Below are positions 45,584 through 56,725 of a DNA stretch of 64,000 nt, piece after piece. The notes under the pieces are model-generated. The model did not search any database. It saw only the letters and a list, made by a program, of their open reading frames with translations, and had not been told where the DNA came from. Each line of letters opens with the position of its first letter. The stretch's first letter is position 1. The DNA is from Poa pratensis (lineage: Eukaryota > Streptophyta > Magnoliopsida > Poales > Poaceae), in the NCBI GenBank assembly GCA_947311845.1, contig CAMZMU010000034.1:89154407-89218406 (forward strand), in the 5' to 3' direction. The translations under genes were made by a program, and so were the position numbers.

Positions 45584-47965
45584 CTCGAATAAACATGAAG
45601 AGGCTCACCTCATTATTAGTTCCCTTACTCACATGACAATTAGAAGCAGTTCTAATTAGCCAGAACCAAGAGGTAGAATATAACTAAAGCCGATTCAGAT
45701 GAATAAGCTTAGCGTTTCAGGAAATCACCTGTTGGTACCGCCGGTCACCACCACTGGTTGAACCTGCTCCGCCACCGGCAGTCGGATAAGGGGGCTCTGA
45801 CCCATATCTCTCTCCCTCTCGGCTACTCTTCTCTGATTGATATGTTGTTTGCTGCCTTGGGAGCGATGCAGGTTGCAGCTGTATATAAAGAGTTGTAAAT
45901 AAAATTGAAAAGTACAGAGAATTACCAAAAGTGCTGAGTCTTTATGGGCTAGGTCTGTGTTGTATATGCGCCTTTGGTACTAAACAATTTACTCTTTGTA
46001 CGCTTTGGTGAAAGCATGAAGTGTGCCGCCTCACAAGTGTCATTTGTCAAAGCATTGCTGACCCTTAGACTGTAGCCTGACGTAGATGGGGTTTCAGATT
46101 TATATTCTGTATATTGTCAAGTTGAGGTTGATGCTTCCCCAGTACGTAGACGGAATACAATGTTATTTAAACTACACTTTGTTTGCATAAATTGATAGAT
46201 TAAAACTCTAGGCTTAAGCAGAAGTGTGGTAGACAGCCTTGTTCCGTCACATCTCATTTGCTTCCAACGGATAATATACAAGTGCAGCACATGCCAGTGC
46301 AAGGTGATGAACTTAAACTCCAAAAGGTCCCAACATGACATTTTACACCTTCCAGATCGAGCTCTTCGTAATCCCTCCGGACTAAAAGTTCACTTTAGGT
46401 TATTCAGAATTTTAGAGAAGTATTGGAATTTTCTTTTCGGCGATCAGCTAGTTAGATTTGCTATATTGCCATTGCACCCCTCGGAGTTTCAAGGCATTTT
46501 TCATACGAAGAAACTTACAAAATATGACCATTTAAAACTTTAGGAAAACATCTGTGAGGGCGTTTTTTGTGTGCATAGCTCTTCTCGGTTTTAAAAGGGT
46601 TCACATAATGACATAGCTCCTAAACATACTAGAATAAAAATATTTTCGGTCTACCCATTGTTTAGTACTTACTAAACAATTGTAAGTTGACAAAAAAAAA
46701 CATACATATATGTTGAGTCAAAACTTACTTTTTTTTGTGAAATAACATGATCAACGTCTAAATTTAATGAAAACTTAAACTGTGGCATTCTAATTTTCAC
46801 CAAGGTAGTCTTACTATTTTACAAAAAAATATACATGTCTAAGTTTCTAACCATATGTGCATTGTTATTATTTTCTTAATTATTCAAAACTTCAAAATAT
46901 GCTACTTCCTCCGATCCACAATTAGTCGAGGTACGAAGGAATTTGTACTAGCCAAGCGTTGTTTTGCCAACACTTATATCGAACTGGAGGTAGTATTTTG
47001 CTACGATTTTCTAGAAATCTCTTGAAACAAAACTGAAGATGGAATCAAATATTTCATAATTAGGGGCGGAGGAGGGCGACAGCACGATTGTGAGAAATGG
47101 AGGACTAAGGCAAGGCAAGAGAGGAAAGTCGATTTGGAGCAATCAGGTCAACTGGAGGGATCTTGGGTGAGTCCGGCCAAACACATCCAAGCATGTCCAG
47201 GCAGCCCCAAATCCAACCCCACATATGGACTAGACATGAGAATTTTCAGACAGGCGAGATATTTAGTCAAGTGTAGGGTGTCTGGCTAGTTCGGTGTCTT
47301 TTGTCCGGTCCATGTCCAAGGCTGTCCAAGTGGAGGACGGCTGGAGATGCTCTTTCTGCTATCAATCATAGCTCTAATTACTCTGTGTTCCTAATCCCTA
47401 CACATTCAGTCAATGTAAGACTGGGAGTGAAGCTTTATCAGAACAACAGAATGGAATGTCAGGACGCTTAATTCAAGTCAGGTTTTCATTTGATTTTAAC
47501 CTTGCAGTGAATGCAATCTATGAGCATTCCGCTTCCAGATGCTGATGACTGTTGTTATCTCATCCTGAAGTTTAGTGTAATACCCAATTAAGCAGGGCCA
47601 TATGGAAAGAAAGTCTCTAGGGTAGAAGGCAAATTGTTGCCCCATAAGCTTACCTTTTTGGCTTTTTCCTTACAGCTATTTTTTTACCGTCAAACTATCA
47701 TACGGAGAGCATACCTTGGCTGAGTTATCATAGAATGAACAGAGTTTTCAACAAAAAAAAACTGAAAATAAATTGAGACATGAAACACTTGGCTACTGCC
47801 AATTCCATAAATTCAGAATACCAGATACTACTATTCAGGTAAATAAGAAGGTTCCAGGCAAACATTATACATTCTAGAGTAGATATAGATGATATATATA
47901 TACAAGCACAATGAATGGCCTAGCTGCCTGTGCACGAGTGCACAAGAAGATGATGACTGCTCTTG
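45584..47965. other. 2.4-kb segment present only in unit A
   Basis: Unit B passes directly from sequence matching 45583 to sequence matching 47966 (56614/56615). Apart from an orphan exon-like piece at 45729-45878 and a degenerate MITE-like sequence (46907-46993, ends CTTCCTCCGATCCA and TCGAACTGGAGGTAG), no gene is recognised. It may be an insertion in A or a deletion in B. Confidence 0.55.
45729..45878 (-). pseudogene. orphan exon-like fragment
   Basis: 150 bases, open in phase 0, are bounded on the minus strand by an acceptor (TTATATACAG) and a donor (CAACAG|GTGATT). The 50-residue peptide is Ser/Gly-rich (EPPYPTAGGGAGSTSGGDRR). No neighbouring exon is visible. It looks like one exon of a captured or degraded gene; I do not recognise the family. 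Confidence 0.35.
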
Positions 47966-48080
47966 CTGAGTTCATCATGCTAAGGCAGCTTACCACCACT
48001 ACGGAGATTGTCAAACCAACCGAACAACGAGCCAGCAGTAAGAGATTGTATAGGTCAACGTAGGGTGTCATAGAACGATT

Positions 48081-51000
48081 CTAACTTCCACAGGCCAAGC
48101 AGTCCTCCCGGTTGTTCAGGGAGCAAGTCACCTGTGCCATCTTAGCCTGGAGATCCTCTTCCTCCTCGACGAGCTTCTTATCCTGCATGTTTGGCGTTAC
48201 TCACGTAAGAATAATGTCTTCGCAGTTGAGTGAAAAGGACTGTAAAATCTGTAGTTGGGGCAGGAGTACATTCTCTTATTACCTTGAGAAGGCTGGTGTC
48301 AACCGTGAATTTGATCGCATCGGCAGCAGCTCGCGTCCTCAGATAGTACATCCCAGTTTTGAGGCCCTGGGCACCAGACAGGAAAAAAACTATTATGTTT
48401 TCTGTCGATGCACTTGTGTTTTATTAGAAAGCAGCAACTTAAACAAGTTGCCACCATGCGAAATACAGACTCGGTACTAACTGCTGAACTTTTTTAACAA
48501 AACTGCAGAGTGCTATAGTATTGAAATAAACATGCAAACCTTGGACCAGGCGTGGAAGTGCAGGGAAGTCAGCTTCCCAGAGTTTGCTTGATCCATGTGG
48601 ATATTCAGGCTCTGGCTTTGATCGATATAACAGCCACGGTCGACGGCCATGTCAACAACAGTTTTCTGCTTGATCTCCCAAACAGTCCTGGTTCAGTGAT
48701 ATAAGAAAATTTAGATACACATAAACTGACACCTTACGAAACTACAGTGTGATCATATTTCACGTACTTGTAAATTTCTTTCAGATCATCTGGGATCTCG
48801 GTGATCTTTTGGACAGAGCCATCCTGGTAGATAATGTTGTTTTTCAGAACAGGAGACCAGACACCCATCTCGGTCAAATCATGGAGGAGATGCTTGTTCA
48901 CTACAACAAACTCACCGCTGCCAAGAGAAAAATAATTATGTGCATCTAACCATCAGAATGTCAACAGCTGAACACTACAAGGAGCAGATTAGCAAACCTT
49001 AGAACTCTTCGACTGTAAATGTTTGACGTGTAAGGTTCAAAGCACTCGTTATTGCCAAGAATTTGACTAGTGGAAGCAGTAGGCATTGGAGCAACGAGAA
49101 GAGAGTTCCTGAGTCCAACTTTGGAAATCAACCCCCTTATAGCTGGCCAATCCCATCTGTCTGATGGCACTACATTCCACATATCAGGTTGAAGAATGCC
49201 CTGCACAGAAGTGTATTTAGCATTAGAGGGAAGGGCCTATCTCACAGGTAGTCACTGATGGAGAGCACAAATGAATTTCTTTTTTTTCTACATCAGTTAA
49301 ATTTCTCTATGTGAAATGCATAGTTCAAAATAATCACATACATAATATATTCAGCACAAATGTCAGGCACATTTACAGACATAACAAACCTTGCTGACTG
49401 GGCTCCCAACATAAGTTTCATAAGGACCTTCTTTTGCAGCAATCTCAGCAGAAGCTTTCAAAGCGTGATAATAGATTGTCTCAAAAATATCCTTGTTTAA
49501 CTGCTGGGCCTGAGAAACAATTCCATAATAATGTGTCAGAGAAGTACAAAATGAAATAGCCCCACTTTTGTTAGCTTAGGGATGTACCTCTGGTGAATCG
49601 AATGGCATGCCAAGTAAAATGAAAGTGTCTGCTAACCCTTGAACCCCTATGCCAATTGGCCTGTGCCTCATATTTGACCTCTTTGCTGTCTCAACGGGGT
49701 AATAATTAACATCAATAATCTTGTTGAGATTCCATGTAACAAGTGAAGTAATCTGTGACATAGCAAACAATTTGTTAGTAGCATTCAGACTAATGGGACG
49801 AAATCATACACTGTAAAGATGAGCCAAGCAAACCTCAGCTAATTTATCGAAGTCAAAATATCTGTTTTTTGATCCAATGCTACCAACAAGCTTAGCTGGG
49901 TGTGACTCTATAGGAACACCCTGAAACATCAAGCAGATGTTGAAATGTTATACACGCAAGTTACTGGATAACACCAACTGACCAATGAATTCAGTAGGCA
50001 TCAACACATACATTTTCCCTTACAAAACGTGGTAAAGCAATTGACGCAAGATTGCAAACAGCAGTTTCAGTGGGACTTGTGTACTCGATTATCTCCGTAC
50101 ACAAGTTGGAAGATTTAATTGTGCCCAGATTCTGCTGATTACTTTTCCTATTGCAAGAATCCTGCACATCAATAAGTAATTTAAAGCCAATCCATTGGAT
50201 CTTTCAGTAAGAGAAGGCATGCGTTAACAGAATTACAAATTTAAGAGCAACCAGTCACCTGATGAAATATATTACCTTATAAAGCATATATGGTGTTCCC
50301 GTTTCTATCTGTGCCTTCAAAATGTCAAACCAGAGAGACTGTGCTGACACAATTTTCTTCGCCTTACCCTGAAGTTGTGTAGCTAGGTTATTTAATATTC
50401 TTCTATTACTTAAATAAATATGTATATCCAGCATTCAACTTACTTCTCTTTCATATTTCTTGTATAGATTCTTGAACTCATCTCCCCAGCAATCAGCCAA
50501 ACCTGGAGCTTCACTGGGACAAAATAACGACCACTGCTCGTTACTTTGCACCCTTTCCATGAATAAATCAGGAATCCAGAGAGCATAGAAAAGATCCCTG
50601 GCACGATTCTCCTCCTGTAAATTGCACATAATAAGACTGAGATAGCATGGTATAAGGTAATAGCATATTCTTACAGCTAAGTAGTGGTGATCAGATGCTA
50701 AAAGCTAAATCCAAGCTGGTAAAGTTTCTACTGTCTCTACCCAAAAGTGTATTGTGTAGTATTCAAGAGTGTTTACCTTTCCATGATTCTTTCTTAGATC
50801 AAGGAACTCAAAAATATCAGCATGCCAAGGCTCCAAGTATATAGCAAATGCACCTGTAAATTAGGAATCCATAAGGAACCCTCAAGACTCATATGGAACA
50901 GGTCTGGCTAACTGATGCTACTTACCTTTTCTCTTGCCTCCACCCTGATCAACGTAACGTGCAGTATCATTGAAAACACGTAGCATGGGGACAATTCCAT

Positions 51001-52447
51001 TGGAAGTTCCATTTGTTCCCCGAATGTAACTGCCAGTAGCACGAACATTGTGAATTGAGACACCAATTCCTCCAGCAGATTTGCTAATGGAAGCACATTC
51101 CGAAAGAGTGTCATAAATTCCCTCAATACTATCGTCTTTCATGCAGATGAGAAAGCAGCTACTTAACTGCATCACAAAGAATAAGTAAATAAATATACAA
51201 TTGGAGAACCAATATTGAATTCTTTTATAGAAGATGGTGCAGTACTTGAGGTCTTGGAGTGCCAGCATTGAAAAGGGTTGGGGAAGCATGAGTAAACCAG
51301 CGCTGAGACATCATGTGGTAAGTTTTGACAGCAGAGTCAATATCATCCTTGTGTATCCCAACAGAAACTCTCATTAACATATGTTGTGGTCTTTCCACAA
51401 CCATTCCACCAACTTTCAATAGATAAGACCTCTCAAGCGTCTTAAACCCAAAGAAATCGTAGTCAAAGTCTCTATCATAGATGATCTCACTGTCCAAGCG
51501 AGTAGCATTCTGAAATGATACAGCAATCAGAAATTATTCCATAAGTAACGTTGTATATCAAAGGACACATATACATCAATATGAAATGAAGTATCTGATA
51601 AATTCCATTCCAACACTCATATGAATTGCAACACTACACATGAACAACCAGATACTTATGTCAGTTCAACCAGAACGACTAACTGATTTATAAATATGAT
51701 GATTGTTAGGTGATCATGCTTAGCATATTATATCTCAAAGTACATTCTCCTTAACCGTATAAAGTGTTTGGAGGAAATGAACTATGAACGCACAAGTTGT
51801 GTTGTGCTAACGACATTTTTTTATGGATCGGAGGGAGTATATATAATCAAAGGGTACAAGCTATCAAGACACGGTTAGGCTCTAGACCGCACCTTCATAA
51901 TGATCTCATAGACGTCATCAGCGATCAGGGGAGACCTCAACCCAGTCCTCTCATTGACATGAGTATACATGACATTCACACTGCATCCAGAAAGCAACGT
52001 CACAACACGGATCATAAAAACAAATTCCATCCTATATGCGAAAAAACAAGAAGCACGTACGTCTCTGAGAAGGACTTCATGGTGTTCTTGTGCAGGTTGG
52101 AGACCGCAATCCTCGCCGCAAGCTGCAGACACAGCGCAAAGAGAAGGAACAAGATCGGTTAAAATACCCATCGACCGCTCAGGCAGCCGACGGAGATGGT
52201 GAGGGAGAGGGGTACCGTACCGAGGCGTAGTCGGGGTGGGAGGCGGTGAGGCGGCGGCGGTCTCGGCGGCGAGCTCGTCGAGCTGGCTGGTGGTGACGCC
52301 CTTGTAGACGCCGGCGCAGACCTTCTGGGCGACGAGCACGGGGTCGCAGTGGTCCTGGCTGAGGCCGTAGCTGAGCTTCTTGAGCCGCGCCGTGATCTTG
52401 TCGAAGTGGACGGCCTCCTGCCGCCCGTCGCGCTTCACCACGTACAT
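48081..52447 (-). CDS. RNR1: ribonucleoside-diphosphate reductase large subunit, copy 1 (exon 1 frameshift)
   Basis: This is the catalytic subunit of class I ribonucleotide reductase, which reduces ribonucleoside diphosphates to deoxy forms for DNA synthesis with the small subunit R2 in the cytosol. Seventeen exons, all GT-AG: 52447-52221, 52122-52061, 51980-51893, 51509-51246, 51166-50926, 50853-50777, 50614-50444, 50368-50276, 50161-50012, 49920-49834, 49752-49588, 49509-49390, 49200-48998, 48917-48768, 48687-48540, 48366-48283, 48182-48081, about 810 codons. The N-terminal ATP cone (VVKRDGRQ), active-site cysteines in LSSCFL and AVCNLAS, the NLCTE motif, PMPTASTSQ and the C-terminal redox pair CLACGS are all present. 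One G is missing in a GGG run near 52245 compared with copy 2, which shifts the frame about 11 codons before the end of exon 1. If real, this copy is a pseudogene. An in-frame ATG lies upstream at 52489; I prefer 52447, which matches the family start. Confidence 0.9.
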
Positions 52448-52674
52448 CTCCGCGCTGAACGGGCCTTCAGTCGAACACGTTGCGGGCACGTAGCGCGGCG
52501 GCAGCGGCGGCGGACGCTGGGGAGTCTCCGGGGAATCGGGGAACGGGAAGATGGAAGGGGAGAGGAGAGGCGGCGAGGGATTTGGAAACTGCTTCGAGAG
52601 ATCGGCGGTGCGATGTGTATCTGAACGGGAGAAGAGGGGAAATTTGAGGGAGGAGCGCGGGAATGGCGAAATAG

Positions 52675-52682
52675 TTTCGCGC
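52675..52682 (-). promoter_or_regulatory. E2F-type site upstream of RNR1 copy 1
   Basis: TTTCGCGC fits the E2F consensus TTTSSCGC and lies about 228 bp upstream of the start codon. A second candidate, ATTCCCGC on the minus strand, lies at 52657-52664. Plant RNR genes are known to be activated by E2F at the G1/S transition. Copy 2 keeps the first site. Confidence 0.55.
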
Positions 52683-52785
52683 GCGTCTTTTTGGGTGGGT
52701 GAAGTGGAGGAGTAGTTGGTAGGCGGCGAATTGCTTATGTGAGGGCGGATGGCCCCACGCGTCAGTCTCTACACAGCGGGTCTGT

Positions 52786-52795
52786 TGACGTGGCA
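52786..52795. promoter_or_regulatory. TGACGTGGCA bZIP-type box upstream of RNR1 copy 1
   Basis: This is a hybrid C/G-box core (GACGTGGC), about 340 bp upstream of the start, also found in copy 2 at 61398-61407. Confidence 0.4.
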
Positions 52796-52859
52796 ACTGC
52801 GATGCCGTCCGTCTGCTTCCTCCCCACCATTTTTGACATTTCTGGAAACAGCATTTCGC

Positions 52860-53995
52860 CCCATTCTATGACTTATGAGTAAATTCAAAGTCCGAACCGA
52901 TAAGACATGACGAGCTAACTGTTTTACAGAGCATATCGAAGGTACACGCAAAAAACAAGGAGAACCAAACTTGCTATCGAGGACATATGAGCGAAACTGA
53001 GTCGAATCGGAGCTCCATGATGACTCCCCAAGAAGGTAACCGACGCATTCTGCCACCATCGTCGAGACTGAGTCGGTCAAGAGTTTTCACCCCCTATTGC
53101 AAAGAAGTTGTCCACAACGACACCTTCGAGAGGGTTATGACACCCGCATGCATCGCCGCCGGTGCGATGTGCTTTCGCTCGAAAAAACCTTCGCACCACT
53201 CCCGGTATCTCGGACGCCCAGTGACCAGTGACCCCGAATCATGCCACGAACACGCGATATGGGAGCTGTTTAAACTGAAGTGCCGCCAGCACCAGGATCC
53301 CCTGTTGTCCGCTCCCCACCAGACACTTGGCCAAGTAAAGAGACCATCACCACCAAGACCTCTCACTCGTTGAGTAGACGGCATGAGCACAACAAAACCA
53401 ACAAGTAGGATGAGGGAGGTCGAGGTCAGTCAATCAACTCTTAGACCACGAGGTATAACGAGTGGACCCCCGCAAGTCATGCTCATAGTGTCGGGAATGC
53501 CAGGTGGTCACGGAATCTAGGCTCGTGGCCCGAATCTACCACCCCAGCCACACATGGCTAAGGGATGAGTTCCAAGGCGTTCTAGGAAGTGTTAAATGTA
53601 CGACCGGTCAGTCCCATATCTTTTTAAGTTGTTCATCGCAGGTCCTAATTTGACCCGACACACGCTGACTTGCCTGGGTGGCGCTTTGACTACTGCCACG
53701 CCACCTGCAATTTGCAAAAAGCCCCTCAATTTTGTATTTCTTCAAAATCACGGTCCTTTTCCTTCCAAATCACAAGCTCAACAACACCAACTTGTGGCCA
53801 TGTTCCGCCACACCACATCATGGTTGTGCACCATCATCTCCGGACGCGTCGGCTTGGCGTAACTTTGCCGCCTCACGGCGCGTGCACTGGTGCAAGCAAG
53901 GCCCGCGTCAGTCTGGCGTCAGCAAGGTACCCATTGGGAAGAACAGGGGCCTGGAGGAATTCCTCCACGTCGACAATGGGGATGACGTGTTTCGG
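52860..53995. other. intergenic stretch between the duplicated units, no gene recognised
   Basis: It has moderate GC with short open frames in several directions but no conserved motif. It may be the remains of an unclassified transposable element. Confidence 0.35.
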
Positions 53996-54708
53996 AGTAC
54001 TGCGAGTTACATAAGTTCAGAACTTTCGGGTACTATTCGGAGTAGTACATTATGACTCATGTTTGAGATAGGTGATTCTTTTCTGTGGGATGAGGACATG
54101 AGGTAAGACAAGTCTTAGATATTCGTCTACTTTTTTTCTAATTCGAAAATACCAAATACCTTTATCATTTATACCACAAATCAGTACAACAACATTCCTA
54201 GTTTCAAGTCAGAACAGTATATGGGCTAATATACAGGTCATTAATTAGCAAAAAAATGAAAGTACAAGGTCTTGAGAGGCAACATTTATCTTCTTTCTTG
54301 ACAATATTAAACATGATGAGTGGAGCAGCTGCATCCTCCTAATAATAAATATAAATATACAAGGTTATATTTGCGCAGCCGCCAGTAATTTCCTGAAAGA
54401 ACGCAAAGATTTCATTGTTTAGGGAAAAAATCAAAACGAACATTGCGTCATACGAAAGAACAAAAGTATATTTTTCTTCTATTTTAGTTTTAGATTTACT
54501 AAACAAAGAGCTCATGTAACAACTTCCCAAAAGAAACAACTAAATACACTCAGGAAAATGATGTGTTTACTAAGACACAAATGTATGTATTTAAGCATAT
54601 ACAAAACTCTTAAACAATACTAGTAGAAGTCACTTTGGTCATAGGTAATGTAAAAAAATTGGCCTAGAAAACTTCCATATTTCCTTCTTTTGAACAGATT
54701 GCAGTTTT

Positions 54709-55790
54709 CACTACTAGGAAATAGGCTATCTGTGGCGCACCCAAAAAAAAATCTGTGGCGCATGGTGGGTGCGCCACAGATATCTCGCCATTAAATTATT
54801 TTTCTGTGGCGCATCCGGGCGTGCGCCACAGAAATCCCACGATTCTGTGGCGCACCCTCCACCATGCGCCACAGAAATATTTCTGTGGCGCACCCACCAC
54901 CATGCGCCACAGATTTTTTTTGAATTTCAAAAAAAAAGGGCGGCCAGATCTAGATCTAGATCTAGCCGCCGGAATTTCGTCGGAGCTCGTCGGAGGCCGT
55001 GTTGCCGTGGGTGGAGGAGCGGGTCGCCGGAGGTGGGTGGGTGGAGGATGGGGGTCGCCGGAGATGGTGGAGGAGGAGAAGGATGTCGGAGGAGGAGGTC
55101 GCCGGGGTGGAGGAGGAGGTCGCCGAAGGTCTCGCCGGAGGAGGTCGCTGGGGTGGAGGAGGAGGTCGCCGAAGGTCGCCGGAGGTGGAGGTGGAGGTCG
55201 CCGGAGGTGGAGTTGGAGGTGGAAGAGGAGGAGGAGGTCGCCGGGGTGGTGGAGGAGGTCGCCGGAGGTGGAGGTGGAGGAGAGAAGAAGTGGAGGAGAG
55301 GAGAGGAGAAGGAGGAGGGAGGAGAAGGGGAGAGGAGAAGTGGAGGAGAAGAGGAGAGGAGAAGTGGAGGAGAAGGGGAGAGGAGAAGTGGAGGAGAGGA
55401 GAAGGGGAGAGGAGAAGTGGAGGAGAGAATTAGGAGAGAAGGGGAAAAGAGAGGGAGAAGGGGGTGCCGGCGGGATTCAAATTCTATTTTTTTGAATTTT
55501 TTTGATTTTGTAAAAAAATCTTTTTTTTGAAATAACTTTTTTTCCTTTTGGATTTCCCGAATCGAGCTCCAATTTTTCTCTAGTTTTTTTTGATATATTA
55601 AACGTATTTTTTCGACGTCGTATGCAAAAGTTATGTCTTTCTGTGGCGCATGGGGCTTCCGCGCGCCACAGAATTCCAAATTTTCTGTGGCGCATGCAAA
55701 ACAATGCGCCACAGAAAATATTTCTGTGACGCATGGCTATTTGGTGCGCCGCAAAAAGTGATTCTGTCTATAGCTTGTTTCCTAGTAGTG
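54709..55790. mobile_element. non-autonomous CACTA element, 1.08 kb
   Basis: The ends are CACTACTAGGAAATAGGC and, inverted, CACTACTAGGAAACAAGC, with a 3-bp TTT duplication (54706-54708 and 55791-55793). Subterminal motifs CTGTGGCGCA/TGCGCCACAG recur in both orientations at both ends. The interior is a purine-rich GGAGGA/GAGGAG tract with GTCGCCGGAGGTGGAGGT units and has no real gene. Unit A shows the empty site near 44743. Confidence 0.9.
55010..55470. repeat. purine-rich minisatellite inside the small CACTA element
   Basis: Units GTCGCCGGAGGTGGAGGTG and GGAGAGGAGAAGTGGAGGAG are repeated imperfectly. One strand is almost free of pyrimidines for about 200 bp (55265-55470). Confidence 0.85.
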
Positions 55791-56725
55791 TTTATCCAAA
55801 TCTGGTGATTGATTCCAGTGTCGCCCTTAAAACAATATCGTCTTTGCTTGAGTTCTTGTAATATTTATTTGTAGCTTTTGTAGACTTTCCACGCTGCTCC
55901 TTCCTACAACTTGAAGACATAAAAGGTTTAATAGTAATAAATTGTCTGTTTATAGTTACAAATATGCATCCATCTAGTAAGATAGTCCACTTTAAAATTT
56001 ATATCTCTAATTTATACTATAAGAACCAACTGGTTGGCTCACCCTCGAACCTAGATTGATAGATATATGATGCATATACCGTGCTCCCACGTAAAGTAAA
56101 CTGATATGGTTTAAAAACCATTGGAACAAAGTAAACACGTAAGAAAAATAAGAGAACTGAATTATTGAAAGAAAAATTCTGCGGTGCCGTTTGGAATAAA
56201 GGAATAGCTCAGTAGGCAATTCCTATGGAATTTTCCATAGGAACTTTGGAGAAAAGTAAAGATGATGTTTTCTCACATATTTTGTTCTACTGATGTCTAG
56301 AATTCATGTGTTTCTTCTGTCTAGATGGCAATTTTAAGGTGTTTATGTATCCTGGCTATCTGCAGGGAATTCAGACACATCAATTCTTGCAATATCTCTA
56401 CGTCTATGTTTTGTTCCTACGATCCATATGGGGCTTTAACTTTGTTCTGGTTGTTTTACAACTAACAACAGGTTAGTGACATCTTATGTAGTGATTTGAG
56501 ATTCATATTTTTTGTATAAAGATGTGCATTGTTTTCATCATAATCGCTTCCTGTGCTTTGATAACAAGCCGCTTTTTTCAAAGGAAATAATAACAATTAG
56601 CACACACAGCTCTCGAGATTGTCATGCTCAGGCAGCTTTACCACTTCAGAGATTGTCAACTCGATCAGACAACGACCCAGCAGTAAGAGATTGTATAAGT
56701 TAGCGTAGGATGTCAAAGACCGACT

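Larger units (their letters stand above)
53996..56614. repeat. tandem segmental duplication, unit B, 3' flank
   Basis: It matches 40857-45583 outside the insertions listed there. It continues through RNR1 copy 2 to about 61870, where promoter sequence like 52810-52840 resumes at 61820 after an extra 390 bp. Confidence 0.8.

Noticed and set aside
51826..51842. Stowaway-like end (GGATCGGAGGGAGTA) in intron 3 of RNR1 copy 1
   Set aside because: Only one terminus is visible and no inverted partner was found, so it is not listed as an element.
54755..55712. Glycine/arginine-rich and serine/proline-rich long frames on both strands
   Set aside because: They translate the purine-rich minisatellite of a non-autonomous CACTA element.
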